DNA of 64,000 nt from positions 186,001-250,000 of the forward strand of contig NZ_OBEK01000002.1 in assembly GCF_900215625.1 (NCBI RefSeq). The letters are read 5' to 3'. The stretch is from Terribacillus aidingensis (GTDB taxonomy: Bacteria > Bacillota > Bacilli > Bacillales > Amphibacillaceae). Position 1 is the first letter of the stretch. Each line of letters opens with the position of its first letter. This document shows, one piece after another, positions 39,528 to 48,991 of this stretch. The position numbers and the translations under genes were made by a program. The notes beneath the pieces were generated by a model. It had not been told where the DNA came from. It searched no databases and was given only the letters and a program-made list of their open reading frames with translations.

Positions 39528-40391
39528 ATGAAATTCGGTAACGTTATTACAGCGATGGTAACGCCATTCGACAGTCATGGGAAGATCGACTATGATGCGA
39601 CTTACCAACTGCTTGAGTATTTAATAAATAATGGAACGGACGCGGTTGTCGTAGCTGGAACAACAGGAGAGTCACCAACGCTTTCCCATGAAGAAAAGCT
39701 AGATTTGTTCCGTCATACAGTAAAGACAGTCAATGGCCGTATTCCCATCATAGCTGGTTCAGGAAGCAATAATACAGAAGCCAGTATTGCACTGACGCAG
39801 GAAGCTGAAAAAATCGGTGTTGACGCTGCTTTAATTGTTGCACCTTATTATAACAAGCCAAACCAGCGCGGATTATATGCACATTTTGAGGCAGTGGCGA
39901 ACAGCACCAAGCTGCCAATTATGCTTTATAATATTCCGGGACGTTCGGTAATTACAATTGAACCAGAAACAATTATTCAATTGGCGAAGATTCCAAATAT
40001 CGTTTCGGTAAAAGAATCCAGCGGTGACTTAGCAGCGATGACGAAGGTTATTAGCGGCACTCCAGCTGACTTCAGCCTTTACAGCGGCGATGATGATCTA
40101 ACACTGCCAGTCGCTGCAATCGGCGGTGACGGTATTGTATCCGTGTCTTCTCACATAATCGGGAATGAGATGCAATCGATGCTGCAGGCATATAAAGCTG
40201 GCAATGTGACAGAAGCTGCTCGCATTCACCAGGAGATTCTTCCAGTTATGCAGGGGATGTTCCAAGCACCAAGTCCAACACCTGTGAAAGAAGCACTAAA
40301 TCAAAAAGGCATTGCAGTCGGCAGTGTTCGTCTGCCATTGGTCGAGCTGACTGAAGAGGAAAAGCAAAGCGTTGCTAGTCTCTTGAAATAA
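39528..40391 (+). CDS. dapA: 4-hydroxy-tetrahydrodipicolinate synthase
   Basis: This is a 287-residue TIM-barrel aldolase that condenses pyruvate with aspartate semialdehyde. The Schiff-base Lys lies in IVSVKESSGDL, the active-site Tyr in MLYNIPGRS, and GTTGESPTLSHEEK binds substrate. Its product feeds both DAP/lysine and, through DpaAB, spore DPA. It closes the dpaA-dapA cluster and is followed by a terminator. Confidence 0.97.
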   Translation: MKFGNVITAMVTPFDSHGKIDYDATYQLLEYLINNGTDAVVVAGTTGESPTLSHEEKLDLFRHTVKTVNGRIPIIAGSGSNNTEASIALTQEAEKIGVDAALIVAPYYNKPNQRGLYAHFEAVANSTKLPIMLYNIPGRSVITIEPETIIQLAKIPNIVSVKESSGDLAAMTKVISGTPADFSLYSGDDDLTLPVAAIGGDGIVSVSSHIIGNEMQSMLQAYKAGNVTEAARIHQEILPVMQGMFQAPSPTPVKEALNQKGIAVGSVRLPLVELTEEEKQSVASLLK

Positions 40392-40396
40392 ACAAC

Positions 40397-40456
40397 AAAT
40401 CCAAACGATGATGAGCTTTCTTGAAAGAGAATGTCATCTTAGTTTGGATTTTTTTT
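40397..40456 (+). terminator. Terminator after dapA with TCCAAAC arms
   Basis: AAATCCAAAC (40397-40406) pairs with GTTTGGATTT (40442-40451); GATGA/TCATC and a CTTT/AAAG tip extend the stem; T-run to 40456. Second of three terminators with the same arms. Confidence 0.88.
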
Positions 40457-40525
40457 ATTGGAAGAAGTCTGTAAAAAAACACAGCACTTGCTCCTTCTCA
40501 GATGTATGCTGTTCCTCCAGCTGTT

Positions 40526-40544
40526 CATACTAAAAGCAAGTATG
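40526..40544 (+). repeat. Small hairpin next to the tepA ribosome binding site
   Basis: CATACT (40526-40531) pairs perfectly with AGTATG (40539-40544); the right arm ends directly before GAAAGGAG of tepA. A weak structure that might tune ribosome access. Confidence 0.4.
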
Positions 40545-40560
40545 GAAAGGAGTTACGAAA

Positions 40561-41292
40561 ATGGCAAAGGAACGTAATGATAAACAAGAAAACGAAAACG
40601 AGGAATCTGGCGGAAAATCCATTATTGAGAAGATACAGCAGCTTGGTCAGACTTCCGTTGCGCAAGCACCTGATTCCCGTATACATGTCCTATCCATTAT
40701 CGGACAAATTGAAGGACATATGCAGCTTCCGCCCCAAAATAAAACAACAAAATATGAGCATGTTATTCCGCAATTGATTGCAATTGAGCAGAACCCGAAA
40801 ATCGAGGGGCTTATTGTTTTGATGAATACTGTTGGCGGAGATGTGGAGGCAGGGCTTGCGATATCTGAGATGATCTCATCGCTATCCAAACCCTCTGTTT
40901 CGATTGTCCTTGGCGGCGGGCATTCTATCGGTGCGCCAATTGCTGTGAGTACGGATTACAGCTTTATTGTGCCGACTGCGACCATGACCATTCATCCAAT
41001 CAGGCTTACCGGTCTTGTAATCGGGGTTCCACAAACCTTTGAATACTTGGACAAAATGCAAGACCGAGTTATCAGTTTCGTGACGTCTCATTCTTCTATA
41101 ACGGAAGATAAATTTAAAGAACTTATGTTTGCAAAAGGAAATTTAACGCGGGACATTGGTACCAATGTTATTGGAACCGATGCTGTCTCCTATGGATTAA
41201 TCCATGAAGTTGGCGGTGTGGCACATGCCATGCGCAAGCTGAATGAATTAATGGACGAGCACAAATCCGATCATCAAGGTGAATTGCAATGA
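40561..41292 (+). CDS. tepA: TepA, ClpP-like serine protease
   Basis: This is a 243-residue ClpP/crotonase-fold protein of the TepA (YmfB) family. A polar N-terminal ~35 residues precede the protease domain. The probable catalytic Ser122 is in [11 protein letters not shown] and His145 in MTIHPIRL, so the ClpP-type dyad is intact. B. subtilis TepA was described as a translocation-enhancing protein acting on precursor proteins or signal peptides. In B. subtilis rnjB lies between dapA and tepA; here it is absent. Overlaps ylzJ by four bases. Confidence 0.92.
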   Translation: MAKERNDKQENENEESGGKSIIEKIQQLGQTSVAQAPDSRIHVLSIIGQIEGHMQLPPQNKTTKYEHVIPQLIAIEQNPKIEGLIVLMNTVGGDVEAGLAISEMISSLSKPSVSIVLGGGHSIGAPIAVSTDYSFIVPTATMTIHPIRLTGLVIGVPQTFEYLDKMQDRVISFVTSHSSITEDKFKELMFAKGNLTRDIGTNVIGTDAVSYGLIHEVGGVAHAMRKLNELMDEHKSDHQGELQ

Positions 41293-41498
41293 TTTTGTAC
41301 ACACCGCTAGCAGCAGAAGATATATTTCCGCCGGAACCGAATCAATTTACCGATTATCAAATTATGGAGTATCGCGGCCGAACCGTTCATGCAGAGCATA
41401 TGGGAAATGGTACATACCGCGTGCATCAGCTGTTGTCGACAGATCCCGCTCATTTTCTGGATGAAAGCTGTTCTCCCGGGAAAATATTCTCCTTGTAA
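41289..41498 (+). CDS. ylzJ: YlzJ-like small protein
   Basis: This is a 69-residue protein recognised by [20 protein letters not shown] and [16 protein letters not shown] and by its position between tepA and spoIIIE. Function unknown. Its start overlaps the tepA stop (ATGA), so it is probably co-translated with the protease. Confidence 0.82.
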   Translation: MILYTPLAAEDIFPPEPNQFTDYQIMEYRGRTVHAEHMGNGTYRVHQLLSTDPAHFLDESCSPGKIFSL

Positions 41499-41530
41499 AT
41501 GAATACGTATGTTCGCACTTTTGCCGCCTA

Positions 41531-41539
41531 TGTTATACT
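41531..41539 (+). promoter_or_regulatory. Extended -10 element upstream of spoIIIE
   Basis: TGTTATACT fits TGnTATAAT with one mismatch; TTCGCA (41512-41517) is a weak -35 at 16 bases. The 7-bp inverted repeat GCCGCCT/AGGCGGC brackets it. A transcript starting near 41546 would meet the terminator within about 50 bases. Confidence 0.4.
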
Positions 41540-41566
41540 AAATAAGGCGGCAGAGGACGTAAAGAG

Positions 41567-41599
41567 AGAAAACCCCTGCCTTTGGCAGGGGTTTTCTTT
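41567..41599 (+). terminator. Strong intrinsic terminator between ylzJ and spoIIIE
   Basis: GAAAACCCCTGCC (41568-41580) pairs perfectly with GGCAGGGGTTTTC (41584-41596) around a TTT loop, followed by TTT. It lies 49 bases before the spoIIIE start. Confidence 0.9.
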
Positions 41600-41647
41600 A
41601 CATCTAAAGAAATACATAAGCAATGCAAAACAAGGAGATTCGCTATT

Positions 41648-43978
41648 ATGGCAAAACGAAAAACAAAAAAACGACAAACCAAATTTAAACACGTCATGAG
41701 CTTTGAAGTTATCGGACTGTTATTAATATTTCTTGCTGTCTTTGGCAGCGGAGCTGGAGCAATCAGCGGCGGTGCAATTCCGAATGCGCTTGAGCATTTG
41801 TTCCGCTTTTTCTTCGGCAGCTGGTATTTTCTGCTGGCCGTCTTTATGGGCGCTGTTGGTCTCTATTTGATGGCAAAATGCCAAAAGCCGAATTTGTTCC
41901 ACAAAAAGCTGATTGGCTTATACGCAGTAGTAGCAGGGGTATTACTGTTCACCCATATCCAAGCATTTGAGGACAAATTAAGCCAAGTGTCACAGCCGTC
42001 TATTATTAAGACGAGCTGGAATTATTATTTAGCTTACATTCAAGACACCATTGATCCCTCGGCGCTCGGCGGAGGTATGATTGGCGCTATTCTGTTCGCT
42101 TTATGCTATTATCTGTTCTCCTCTACAGGAGCAAAAATCGTCGCATTCTTTCTCGTGTTGATCGGTATCTTGATCTTAAGCAATACCTCTCTTTCCGCTG
42201 TTGTTCAAAAACTGGTTATGCTCGTGAAAAAGGGAGCCAACGCGTCATCAGATAAGATGAAGGACAAGTTGTCAGGGAACAAGGAGAAAAAACGATCAGA
42301 TCGATCAAGGAAGGAACCGAAGCCAAGGTCACAGAAGCAGCAGGTTGTGCAAGCAGAGAAAGAAGAAGCTGCAGAGATGACAGAGGCAGAATCAAGTCCC
42401 GGGCATGAGGAGCCGATTATCCAGGATTTCACGAACATCGCCTATGCGGAACCAGAGCAGCCTGAGATTATTGAGCCAAAAGAGGAGCCGCAGAAGAGCA
42501 GTGAAGAGACGCCGGCTGAGAAAGAGGCACTGCCAGCTTCAGAGCTGGAAAACCGTGATTATCAGCTGCCAAGTATTACGTTGCTGAAACAGCCAAAGAA
42601 AAACAGTCAAAAACAAGAGCGAACACAAATTCAAGCGGTCGCAAGAAAGCTTGAACAAACGTTTCAAAGCTTTGGCGTGAAAGCGAAAGTGAGCAAAGTG
42701 CATGTCGGACCGGCTGTTACGAAATACGAGGTATATCCAGATACAGGTGTGAAGGTTAGCAAGATTGTGAATCTGCATGATGACCTTGCCTTGGCACTGG
42801 CTGCTAAGGATATCCGAATTGAAGCACCGATTCCGGGTAAATCTGCTGTTGGAATTGAAGTGCCCAATAAAGAAGTTGCAAGTGTGTCGCTCCGAGAAGT
42901 GCTCGATAACAGCCAGATGAAGAGCGGAGGCAAGCTGAGTTTCGCACTTGGCCGAGATATTTCCGGTGAATCTATTGTCGCCGAATTGAATAAAATGCCC
43001 CATCTGCTCGTAGCTGGTGCTACAGGAAGCGGCAAGAGTGTGTGTATCAACGGGATAATTACCAGTATTTTAATGCGAGCAAAGCCGCATGAAGTGAAAA
43101 TGATGATGATTGACCCGAAAAAAGTAGAATTGAATGTATACAACGGGATACCGCATTTGCTTACACCAGTTGTGACAGATCCGAAAAAAGCTTCCAGAGC
43201 ATTGAAAAAGGTAGTAGCAGAGATGGAACGCCGTTATGATCTGTTTTCCGATTCGGGTACGCGTAATATCGAAGGATACAATGCCTATATTAAAAAACAA
43301 AACGAACAAAACGAAGAAGAGCAGCCGTTCCTGCCATACATTGTTGTACTTGTAGATGAGCTAGCTGATTTAATGATGGTTGCATCAAGTGAGGTAGAGG
43401 ATGCTATTACAAGACTTGCCCAGATGGCTCGAGCAGCTGGGATTCACTTAATCATTGCTACACAGCGTCCATCTGTAGATGTCATTACAGGCGTTATTAA
43501 AGCCAACATTCCATCTCGTATTGCCTTCAGCGTAAGTTCTCAGATTGATTCCCGCACCATCCTGGACAGCGGAGGAGCAGAAAAACTGCTTGGACGCGGC
43601 GATATGCTGTTTATCCCGGTCGGGTCATCCAAGCCAACACGTATTCAAGGGGCATTCCTTTCTGATGACGAAGTGGAAGGTATCGTAAATCACTGTATCG
43701 AACAGCAAAAAGCACAATACCAGACAGATATGATCCCCGACGAAGAAACAGAAGTGCAGTCTGAAGTAGAAGATGAACTCTACCATGATGCAGTGTTTCT
43801 TGTGACAGATATGCAAAGTGCCAGTGTATCTATGCTGCAGCGCAGATTCCGAGTAGGCTACACAAGAGCGGCGCGTCTAATTGATGCGATGGAAGAACGG
43901 GGAGTCGTAGGACCATATGAGGGCAGCAAGCCGCGGCAAGTGCTAGTTTCCAAGACGGCTGAGGACAAACTATCGTAG
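41648..43978 (+). CDS. spoIIIE: SpoIIIE/FtsK-family DNA translocase
   Basis: This is a 776-residue DNA pump that moves the chromosome into the forespore through the septum. The N-terminal domain has about four hydrophobic helices (residues ~20-190), then a charged E/K/P-rich linker (~200-320). The motor domain has Walker [10 protein letters not shown] at ~456-464, Walker [13 protein letters not shown] and AMRAAGIH-type helices ([15 protein letters not shown]). The C-terminal gamma winged helix ([20 protein letters not shown]) reads SRS sequences. I start at the ATG 41648 after AAGGAGATTCGCTATT. In B. subtilis a GntR gene (ymfC) follows; here the nucleoside operon comes directly. Confidence 0.96.
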   Translation: MAKRKTKKRQTKFKHVMSFEVIGLLLIFLAVFGSGAGAISGGAIPNALEHLFRFFFGSWYFLLAVFMGAVGLYLMAKCQKPNLFHKKLIGLYAVVAGVLLFTHIQAFEDKLSQVSQPSIIKTSWNYYLAYIQDTIDPSALGGGMIGAILFALCYYLFSSTGAKIVAFFLVLIGILILSNTSLSAVVQKLVMLVKKGANASSDKMKDKLSGNKEKKRSDRSRKEPKPRSQKQQVVQAEKEEAAEMTEAESSPGHEEPIIQDFTNIAYAEPEQPEIIEPKEEPQKSSEETPAEKEALPASELENRDYQLPSITLLKQPKKNSQKQERTQIQAVARKLEQTFQSFGVKAKVSKVHVGPAVTKYEVYPDTGVKVSKIVNLHDDLALALAAKDIRIEAPIPGKSAVGIEVPNKEVASVSLREVLDNSQMKSGGKLSFALGRDISGESIVAELNKMPHLLVAGATGSGKSVCINGIITSILMRAKPHEVKMMMIDPKKVELNVYNGIPHLLTPVVTDPKKASRALKKVVAEMERRYDLFSDSGTRNIEGYNAYIKKQNEQNEEEQPFLPYIVVLVDELADLMMVASSEVEDAITRLAQMARAAGIHLIIATQRPSVDVITGVIKANIPSRIAFSVSSQIDSRTILDSGGAEKLLGRGDMLFIPVGSSKPTRIQGAFLSDDEVEGIVNHCIEQQKAQYQTDMIPDEETEVQSEVEDELYHDAVFLVTDMQSASVSMLQRRFRVGYTRAARLIDAMEERGVVGPYEGSKPRQVLVSKTAEDKLS

Positions 43979-44097
43979 GGCATAATTCGGTAATGTGTGA
44001 CAAAAAAGAGATGAATTAAGTAAAATAAAACAAAAATATTCGTATTTTTTGTAAAACAAGTGTTTATTTTCTGTAAAAAAGATGATATATTATGTTT

Positions 44098-44162
44098 CGA
44101 GTGGAGCAGATGTAGTAATTATGTACTAATTATTTACTAATGTTTAATCCTCGCTTCTACTT
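44098..44162 (+). promoter_or_regulatory. Possible structured leader of the nucleoside transporter operon
   Basis: In the 216-base AT-rich gap, CGAGTGGAGC (44098-44107) can pair with GCTTCTACTTG (about 44153-44163) with G-T pairs and one bulge. Between them TAGTAAT/TACTAAT units recur three times and can form smaller stems. A TATATTAT sequence upstream (44086-44093) could be a -10. I do not recognise a purine riboswitch here. Confidence 0.3.
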
Positions 44163-44194
44163 GGTTATCAATCTATCATTTGGGGGTTTCTATC

Positions 44195-45271
44195 TTGAAA
44201 ATGCGTCGTTATGCAGTACTTTTAGGTTTGCTACTTGTCGTAGGCGTTGTTCTTAGTGCGTGCGGATCTGGCGGCAGCTCAGAGCAAGGCGGAAGCGATA
44301 ACAGCTTCAAAACAGCAATGGTTACAGATACTGGCGGTATTGATGATAAATCATTCAACCAGTCCGCTTGGGAAGGTCTGACACAATTTGGTGAAGACAA
44401 CGGCCTAAAAGAAGATGCAGGCTATTCTTACCTGCAGTCAAACAGTGCATCTGATTATGTGACAAACTTAAATCGCCTTGTGCAATCTAACACGGATCTG
44501 ATTTTCGGAATTGGATTCAAACTTGCCGAGGACATTGGTACAGTCGCTGATCAGCATAAAGATACGCATTTTGCCATCGTCGATTCTGTCGTAGATAAAG
44601 AGAATGTAGCAAGCATCGTGTTCGAAGAGCAGCAAGGGTCGTTCCTTGCCGGTGTAGCTGCAGCGATGAAGTCCGAATCTGGTAAGATCGGCTTCGTTGG
44701 CGGAGAAGAAAGTGAATTGATCAAGAAGTTTGAAGCAGGGTATGTTGCTGGTGCGAAATCAGTTAACAAAGATATTGAAGTGGATGTACAGTATGCTGGA
44801 TCCTTCGGTGCACCCGATAAAGGGAAATTGATTGCATCCAACATGTACAATTCCGGCGTAGATGTAATCTACCATTCTGCTGGCGGTACAGGTAATGGTG
44901 TATTCGCACAAGCGAAAGATTTGAAAAACAATGATCCAGAAGGAAACTACTGGGTAATCGGTGTTGACCGTGACCAGTATGAAGAAGGCCAAATTGGAGA
45001 TAACAACGTGACGTTGACTAGCATGCTGAAAGCTGTTGATGTAGCGGTTGCTGATATTGCGCAGCAGTCCAAGGACGGCAAATTCCCTGGAGGAGAAATC
45101 GTTTCTTATGGTTTGAAAGATGATGGAATCAATATCGCAGAAACAAATAAAGATGCATATTCAGAGGACATCAAAGCAGCTGTAAACGAATGGAAGCAAA
45201 AACTCATCGATGGCGATGTAACTGCTCCTTCCACAGATGCTGAACTACAAGAATACCAAGATTCTCTATAA
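44195..45271 (+). CDS. BMP-family nucleoside-binding lipoprotein
   Basis: This is a 358-residue substrate-binding lipoprotein of the BMP/PnrA (Med) family. The signal peptide YAVLLGLLLVVGVVLSAC ends in a lipobox (LSAC), and the mature protein has MVTDTGGIDDKSFNQSAWEG and YVTNLNRLVQSNTDLIFGIG, patterns of purine-nucleoside receptors such as PnrA and B. subtilis NupN (YufN). It delivers ligand to the ABC transporter encoded next. I prefer the TTG at 44195, eight bases after GGGGG; an ATG lies two codons further on. The terminator-like hairpin after it would keep lipoprotein mRNA in excess. Confidence 0.92.
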   Translation: MKMRRYAVLLGLLLVVGVVLSACGSGGSSEQGGSDNSFKTAMVTDTGGIDDKSFNQSAWEGLTQFGEDNGLKEDAGYSYLQSNSASDYVTNLNRLVQSNTDLIFGIGFKLAEDIGTVADQHKDTHFAIVDSVVDKENVASIVFEEQQGSFLAGVAAAMKSESGKIGFVGGEESELIKKFEAGYVAGAKSVNKDIEVDVQYAGSFGAPDKGKLIASNMYNSGVDVIYHSAGGTGNGVFAQAKDLKNNDPEGNYWVIGVDRDQYEEGQIGDNNVTLTSMLKAVDVAVADIAQQSKDGKFPGGEIVSYGLKDDGINIAETNKDAYSEDIKAAVNEWKQKLIDGDVTAPSTDAELQEYQDSL

Positions 45272-45277
45272 AACCAG

Positions 45278-45306
45278 AAGGGCTAGAGTGCTTACTCTAG
45301 CCCTTT
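45278..45306 (+). terminator. Hairpin after the BMP lipoprotein gene
   Basis: AAGGGCTAGAGT (45278-45289) pairs perfectly with ACTCTAGCCCTT (45294-45305), loop GCTT. Only three T follow, suggesting partial termination or 3' end protection within the operon. A weaker TGAAGCG/CGCTTCA pairing (45324-45358) follows. Confidence 0.75.
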
Positions 45307-45421
45307 ATAAAAAAATCTTCAACTGAAGCGTCTCTTAACTAGACAATTCCCCGCTTCATTTGACGATTTTTTTTTGAACGAAATCAAAGAAAGTTCGTAA
45401 TTCCGCGAAGGAGTGTAAAAT

Positions 45422-46954
45422 ATGGAGAATTATGTAATCGAAATGCTGAACATTCGTAAAGAATTTCCCGGAATTGTCGCCAATGACAACATCACGCTTC
45501 AAGTGAAAAAAGGAGAAATCCATGCGCTGCTAGGTGAGAATGGTGCTGGTAAATCTACCTTGATGAATGTTCTTTTCGGTCTGTACCAGCCGGAAAAGGG
45601 AGAAATCCGTGTAGACGGAAAGCAAGTAGAAATCAATGATCCGAATGTTGCCAACCGATTGGGCATCGGAATGGTTCATCAGCACTTTATGCTGATTGAC
45701 ACCTTTACGGTCGCACAAAATATCGTACTGGGCAGCGAGCCGAAAAAAGGCTTGAAAATTGATATGAAGAAAGCAGTCCGTGAGGTACAGGAGCTTTCTG
45801 ACCGTTACGGACTACAGGTAGATGCTACCGCCAAGATCAGCGATATTTCGGTAGGCATGCAGCAGCGTGTAGAAATATTGAAAACCTTGTATCGCGGAGC
45901 AAATGTTGTCATATTGGATGAACCGACAGCTGTGCTTACACCGCAGGAAATCAAGGAGCTTATAGTTATATTGCGTACGTTAGTCAAAGAAGGCAAATCC
46001 ATCATCTTGATCACACATAAGCTGAAAGAGATTATGGAAGTGTGTGACCGCTGTACAGTAATTCGCAAAGGACAGGGAATCGGAACAGTGGAAGTTTCTG
46101 AAACAAATCCGAATGACCTAGCTTCCTTGATGGTCGGACGGGAAATTCATTTCTCTACCGATAAGAAAGCAGCTGAACCAAAAGAGACCATTCTATCTAT
46201 TGAAGGATTGACTGTGCAGGATTCCCGTCATGTTGACATGGTAAAATCGCTGGACCTGGATATTCGTGCAGGCGAAATTGTCGGAATTGCCGGAGTTGAC
46301 GGAAATGGACAAACGGAATTAATTGAAGCAATTACTGGTCTGCGGAAGAAATCTGCCGGCAAAGTAACATTGAAAAATCAAGATATTACAAATATGCCTG
46401 TTCGCGCTATAACAGAAAGCGGTGTTGGTCACATTCCGCAGGACCGTCACAAGCTTGGTTTGGTTCTAGACTTTTCGGTCGGTGAGAACATCGTTTTACA
46501 GACTTATTACAAAAAAACATATGCAAAAGGCGGCATCCTTTCCTTCAAGCGCATCTTTGATAAAGCCAAAGCTCTGATTAAAGAGTATGACGTACGCACA
46601 CCGAGTCACCTTACTAAAGCACGTGCTTTATCCGGGGGGAATCAGCAAAAGGCCATTATCGGCCGGGAAATTGACCGTAATCCGGATTTGTTAATCGCAG
46701 CACAGCCAACGCGAGGACTTGACGTAGGGGCAATAGAATTTATTCATAAACGGCTGATTGAACAGCGTGACCAAGGAAAAGCTGTTTTGCTTGTTTCCTT
46801 CGAGTTAGATGAAATCTTAAACGTAAGTGACCGAATCGCTGTTATGTTCGATGGCAAAATCATCGCGACGGTGGATCCAAAGGAAACGAATGAACAGGAG
46901 CTCGGATTACTGATGGCAGGTTCGAAGCTTGAGAAAGAAGGGGCGCACAACTAA
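45422..46954 (+). CDS. nupO: Nucleoside ABC transporter ATP-binding protein (two ABC domains)
   Basis: This is a 510-residue tandem ABC ATPase of the sugar/nucleoside CUT2-like type. The first domain has Walker A GENGAGKST and ISVGMQQRVEILKTL with VVILDEPTAVL. The second has the degenerate Walker A GVDGNGQTE and ALSGGNQQKAIIGREI with LLIAAQPTRGLD. Such proteins power BMP-receptor nucleoside importers such as B. subtilis NupNOPQ. The two permeases follow with one-base overlap or spacing. Symbol given by family and operon; substrate (guanosine/purine nucleosides) inferred. Confidence 0.9.
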   Translation: MENYVIEMLNIRKEFPGIVANDNITLQVKKGEIHALLGENGAGKSTLMNVLFGLYQPEKGEIRVDGKQVEINDPNVANRLGIGMVHQHFMLIDTFTVAQNIVLGSEPKKGLKIDMKKAVREVQELSDRYGLQVDATAKISDISVGMQQRVEILKTLYRGANVVILDEPTAVLTPQEIKELIVILRTLVKEGKSIILITHKLKEIMEVCDRCTVIRKGQGIGTVEVSETNPNDLASLMVGREIHFSTDKKAAEPKETILSIEGLTVQDSRHVDMVKSLDLDIRAGEIVGIAGVDGNGQTELIEAITGLRKKSAGKVTLKNQDITNMPVRAITESGVGHIPQDRHKLGLVLDFSVGENIVLQTYYKKTYAKGGILSFKRIFDKAKALIKEYDVRTPSHLTKARALSGGNQQKAIIGREIDRNPDLLIAAQPTRGLDVGAIEFIHKRLIEQRDQGKAVLLVSFELDEILNVSDRIAVMFDGKIIATVDPKETNEQELGLLMAGSKLEKEGAHN

Positions 46955-47997
46955 TGTTTTCCAGCACAAAGTTCAATTTCATTATTCCAATCATCTCGGT
47001 CGTCCTTGGTCTGGCTGCCGGCGCAATTATCATGCTTATTTTCGGCTATAATCCTATACTTGGCTACCAGGCATTATGGAATGGTGTTTTCGACAGCGGA
47101 TTCTTTATGTCGGAAACAGTCAACCGCATTACACCTTATATTCTTACCGGATTGGCGATTGCTTTTGCATTCCGGACAGGTTTATTCAACATTGGTGCAG
47201 AAGGACAAGTACTTGTCGGCTGGATTGCTTCTGTGTGGGTAGGAACAGCTATTGATGCACCGACTGTTATTCACTTGCCGCTTGCACTGCTTGCAGCAGC
47301 AGCAGCTGGCGCTTTTTGGGCGTTTATTCCTGGTATTTTGAAAGCAAAGCTAGGTGTTCATGAAGTTATCGTTAGTATTATGATGAACTATGTAGCGCTG
47401 CATCTGACTAACTATTTGATCCGTGATGTGATGACAGACAACTCAGAATCAACGGAGCAAGTGAAACAGACGGCTTCTTTAACCAATGATTTCCTGATCG
47501 GACTAACAGGTTCGCGTCTTCATTTAGGATTTATCGTTGCGCTCTTCATGGTGCTCGTTATGTGGGTTATTTTGGAACGCACAAAGCTTGGGTATGAACT
47601 AAAAGCTGTAGGTTACAACCAGCATGCATCCAATTACGCTGGTATGAAAGTAGGGCGAAACATTGTTATCTCTATGGTAATTTCAGGCTTGTTCGCCGGT
47701 CTTGCTGGTGCGATGCAAGGTTTGGGAAGTTTCGGTACTGCATTTACAAATACAGCCTTCTCGAATCTAGGTTTTGACGGGATTGCTGTTGCTCTTTTAG
47801 GCGGTAACAATCCGTTTGGTGTCATTCTTTCTGCAAGCTTGTTCGGATTCCTAAAAGTGGGTGCCTTGAATATGTCTACAGCAGGTGTGCCGAATGAAAT
47901 CATCGAAATTGTTATTGCATTGATTATTTTGTTTGTTGCATCCGGCTTTATTATTCGCTGGGCACTGCTGCAATTGAAAAAAGGGGAGAGAAAATAA
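46954..47997 (+). CDS. nupP: Nucleoside ABC transporter permease 1
   Basis: This is a 347-residue permease of the BPD_transp_2 family with about eight to ten hydrophobic helices. FRTGLFNIGAEGQVLVGWIA, GVHEVIVSIMMNYVALHLTN and GFDGIAVALLGGNNPFGVIL are typical of nucleoside-import permeases. Starts within the stop of the ATPase gene (TAATG), so the two are coupled. It forms the channel with the next gene. Confidence 0.9.
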   Translation: MFSSTKFNFIIPIISVVLGLAAGAIIMLIFGYNPILGYQALWNGVFDSGFFMSETVNRITPYILTGLAIAFAFRTGLFNIGAEGQVLVGWIASVWVGTAIDAPTVIHLPLALLAAAAAGAFWAFIPGILKAKLGVHEVIVSIMMNYVALHLTNYLIRDVMTDNSESTEQVKQTASLTNDFLIGLTGSRLHLGFIVALFMVLVMWVILERTKLGYELKAVGYNQHASNYAGMKVGRNIVISMVISGLFAGLAGAMQGLGSFGTAFTNTAFSNLGFDGIAVALLGGNNPFGVILSASLFGFLKVGALNMSTAGVPNEIIEIVIALIILFVASGFIIRWALLQLKKGERK

Positions 47998-47998
47998 C

Positions 47999-48952
47999 AT
48001 GCTGGATATTCTTTATTCACTTATTCCGCAAACACTATTCTTTGCCGCTCCTCTTATTTTTACCGCACTAGGCGGTGTGTATAGTGAGCGTTCGGGTGTA
48101 ATAAATATCGGTTTAGAAGGCCTTATGGTTATTGGGGCATTTGCTGCTGTCACGTTTAATTTGCTTTATGCGAATGCATTAGGCACTATGACACCGTGGA
48201 TTTCCTTACTAGTTGCGATGGTTGCAAGTGCGGTATTTTCTTTACTTCTTGCCATTCCAGCCATCACTTTCCGTGCTGATCAGACAGTTACGGGCGTTGC
48301 AATTAACATGCTGGCACTTGGATTTGGTGTGTTCATGATCAAACAAATCTTTAACAAAGGACAAACAGAATTCATTTCAGAGCCAATTTACACAAAAGAT
48401 GTGCCGGGTTTGGTTGATATACCGGTAATTGGAGAAATGTTCTTTAACAATATGTACATTACGTCATACATTGCCATTGCGTTTTCGTTTGTTGCCTGGT
48501 ATGTCTTGTTTAAAACGCCATTTGGCTTGCGTATTCGGGCTGTGGGAGAACATCCAATGGCAGCTGACACGAATGGTATTAAAGTTTACACAACGCGTTA
48601 TATTGCAGTAATCATTTCCGGTGCTCTTGCGGGTATCGGCGGCGGTGTATTTGCAATGACAATCTCATTAAACTTTTCCGTGTCGACAATTGCCGGACAA
48701 GGATTTATGGCAATCGCTGCTGTTATCTTTGGTAAATGGAATCCGCTTGGTGCGATGGGGGCTGCATTATTCTTTGGTTTCGCTCAATCGCTAAGTGTGG
48801 TAGGTTCTTCCATTCCGTTACTCGAAAATGTACCGCAAGTCTATTTGCTGATTGCCCCGTATGTGCTGACGATTCTTGCTTTGGCAGGTTTCATTGGCCG
48901 TTCGGTTGCCCCAAAAGCAAGTGGTGTCCCGTACGTCAAAGGAAGCCGTTAA
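47999..48952 (+). CDS. nupQ: Nucleoside ABC transporter permease 2
   Basis: This is a 317-residue BPD_transp_2 permease, partner of the preceding gene. VYSERSGVINIGLEGLMVIG, FRADQTVTGVAINMLALGFG and GQGFMAIAAVIFGKWNPLGA are the equivalent motifs. The ATG follows the previous stop by one base, with AAAGGGGAGAG as ribosome binding site. An excellent terminator ends the four-gene operon. Confidence 0.9.
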   Translation: MLDILYSLIPQTLFFAAPLIFTALGGVYSERSGVINIGLEGLMVIGAFAAVTFNLLYANALGTMTPWISLLVAMVASAVFSLLLAIPAITFRADQTVTGVAINMLALGFGVFMIKQIFNKGQTEFISEPIYTKDVPGLVDIPVIGEMFFNNMYITSYIAIAFSFVAWYVLFKTPFGLRIRAVGEHPMAADTNGIKVYTTRYIAVIISGALAGIGGGVFAMTISLNFSVSTIAGQGFMAIAAVIFGKWNPLGAMGAALFFGFAQSLSVVGSSIPLLENVPQVYLLIAPYVLTILALAGFIGRSVAPKASGVPYVKGSR

Positions 48953-48956
48953 GCCT

Positions 48957-48991
48957 AAAGACCCGATGCAAAACATGCATCGGGTCTTTTT
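48957..48991 (+). terminator. Strong terminator after the nucleoside operon
   Basis: AAAGACCCGATGCA (48957-48970) pairs perfectly with TGCATCGGGTCTTT (48976-48989), loop AAACA, T-run to 48991. Confidence 0.92.

Larger units (their letters stand above)
41523..41599 (+). promoter_or_regulatory. Candidate transcription attenuator before spoIIIE
   Basis: Four segments can pair in mutually exclusive ways: GCCGCCT (41523-41529) with AGGCGGC (41545-41551); GGCAGAGG (41549-41556) with CCCCTGCC (41573-41580), seven of eight; and CCCCTGCC with GGCAGGGG (41584-41591), the terminator. This is the order anti-antiterminator, antiterminator, terminator. No ligand or leader peptide is recognised, so the function is inferred from pairing only. 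Confidence 0.45.

Noticed and set aside
40502-40777. A 91-codon frame overlapping the start of tepA
   Set aside because: It overlaps tepA in another frame; tepA has the strong ribosome binding site and a clear ClpP-like product.
41503-41516. LexA-like sequence ATACGTATGTTCG before spoIIIE
   Set aside because: Only the right half fits; four mismatches to CGAACRNRYGTTYC in the site as a whole.
44098-44162. Purine riboswitch before the BMP gene
   Set aside because: The three-way junction with conserved loop sequences of the purine class is not present.
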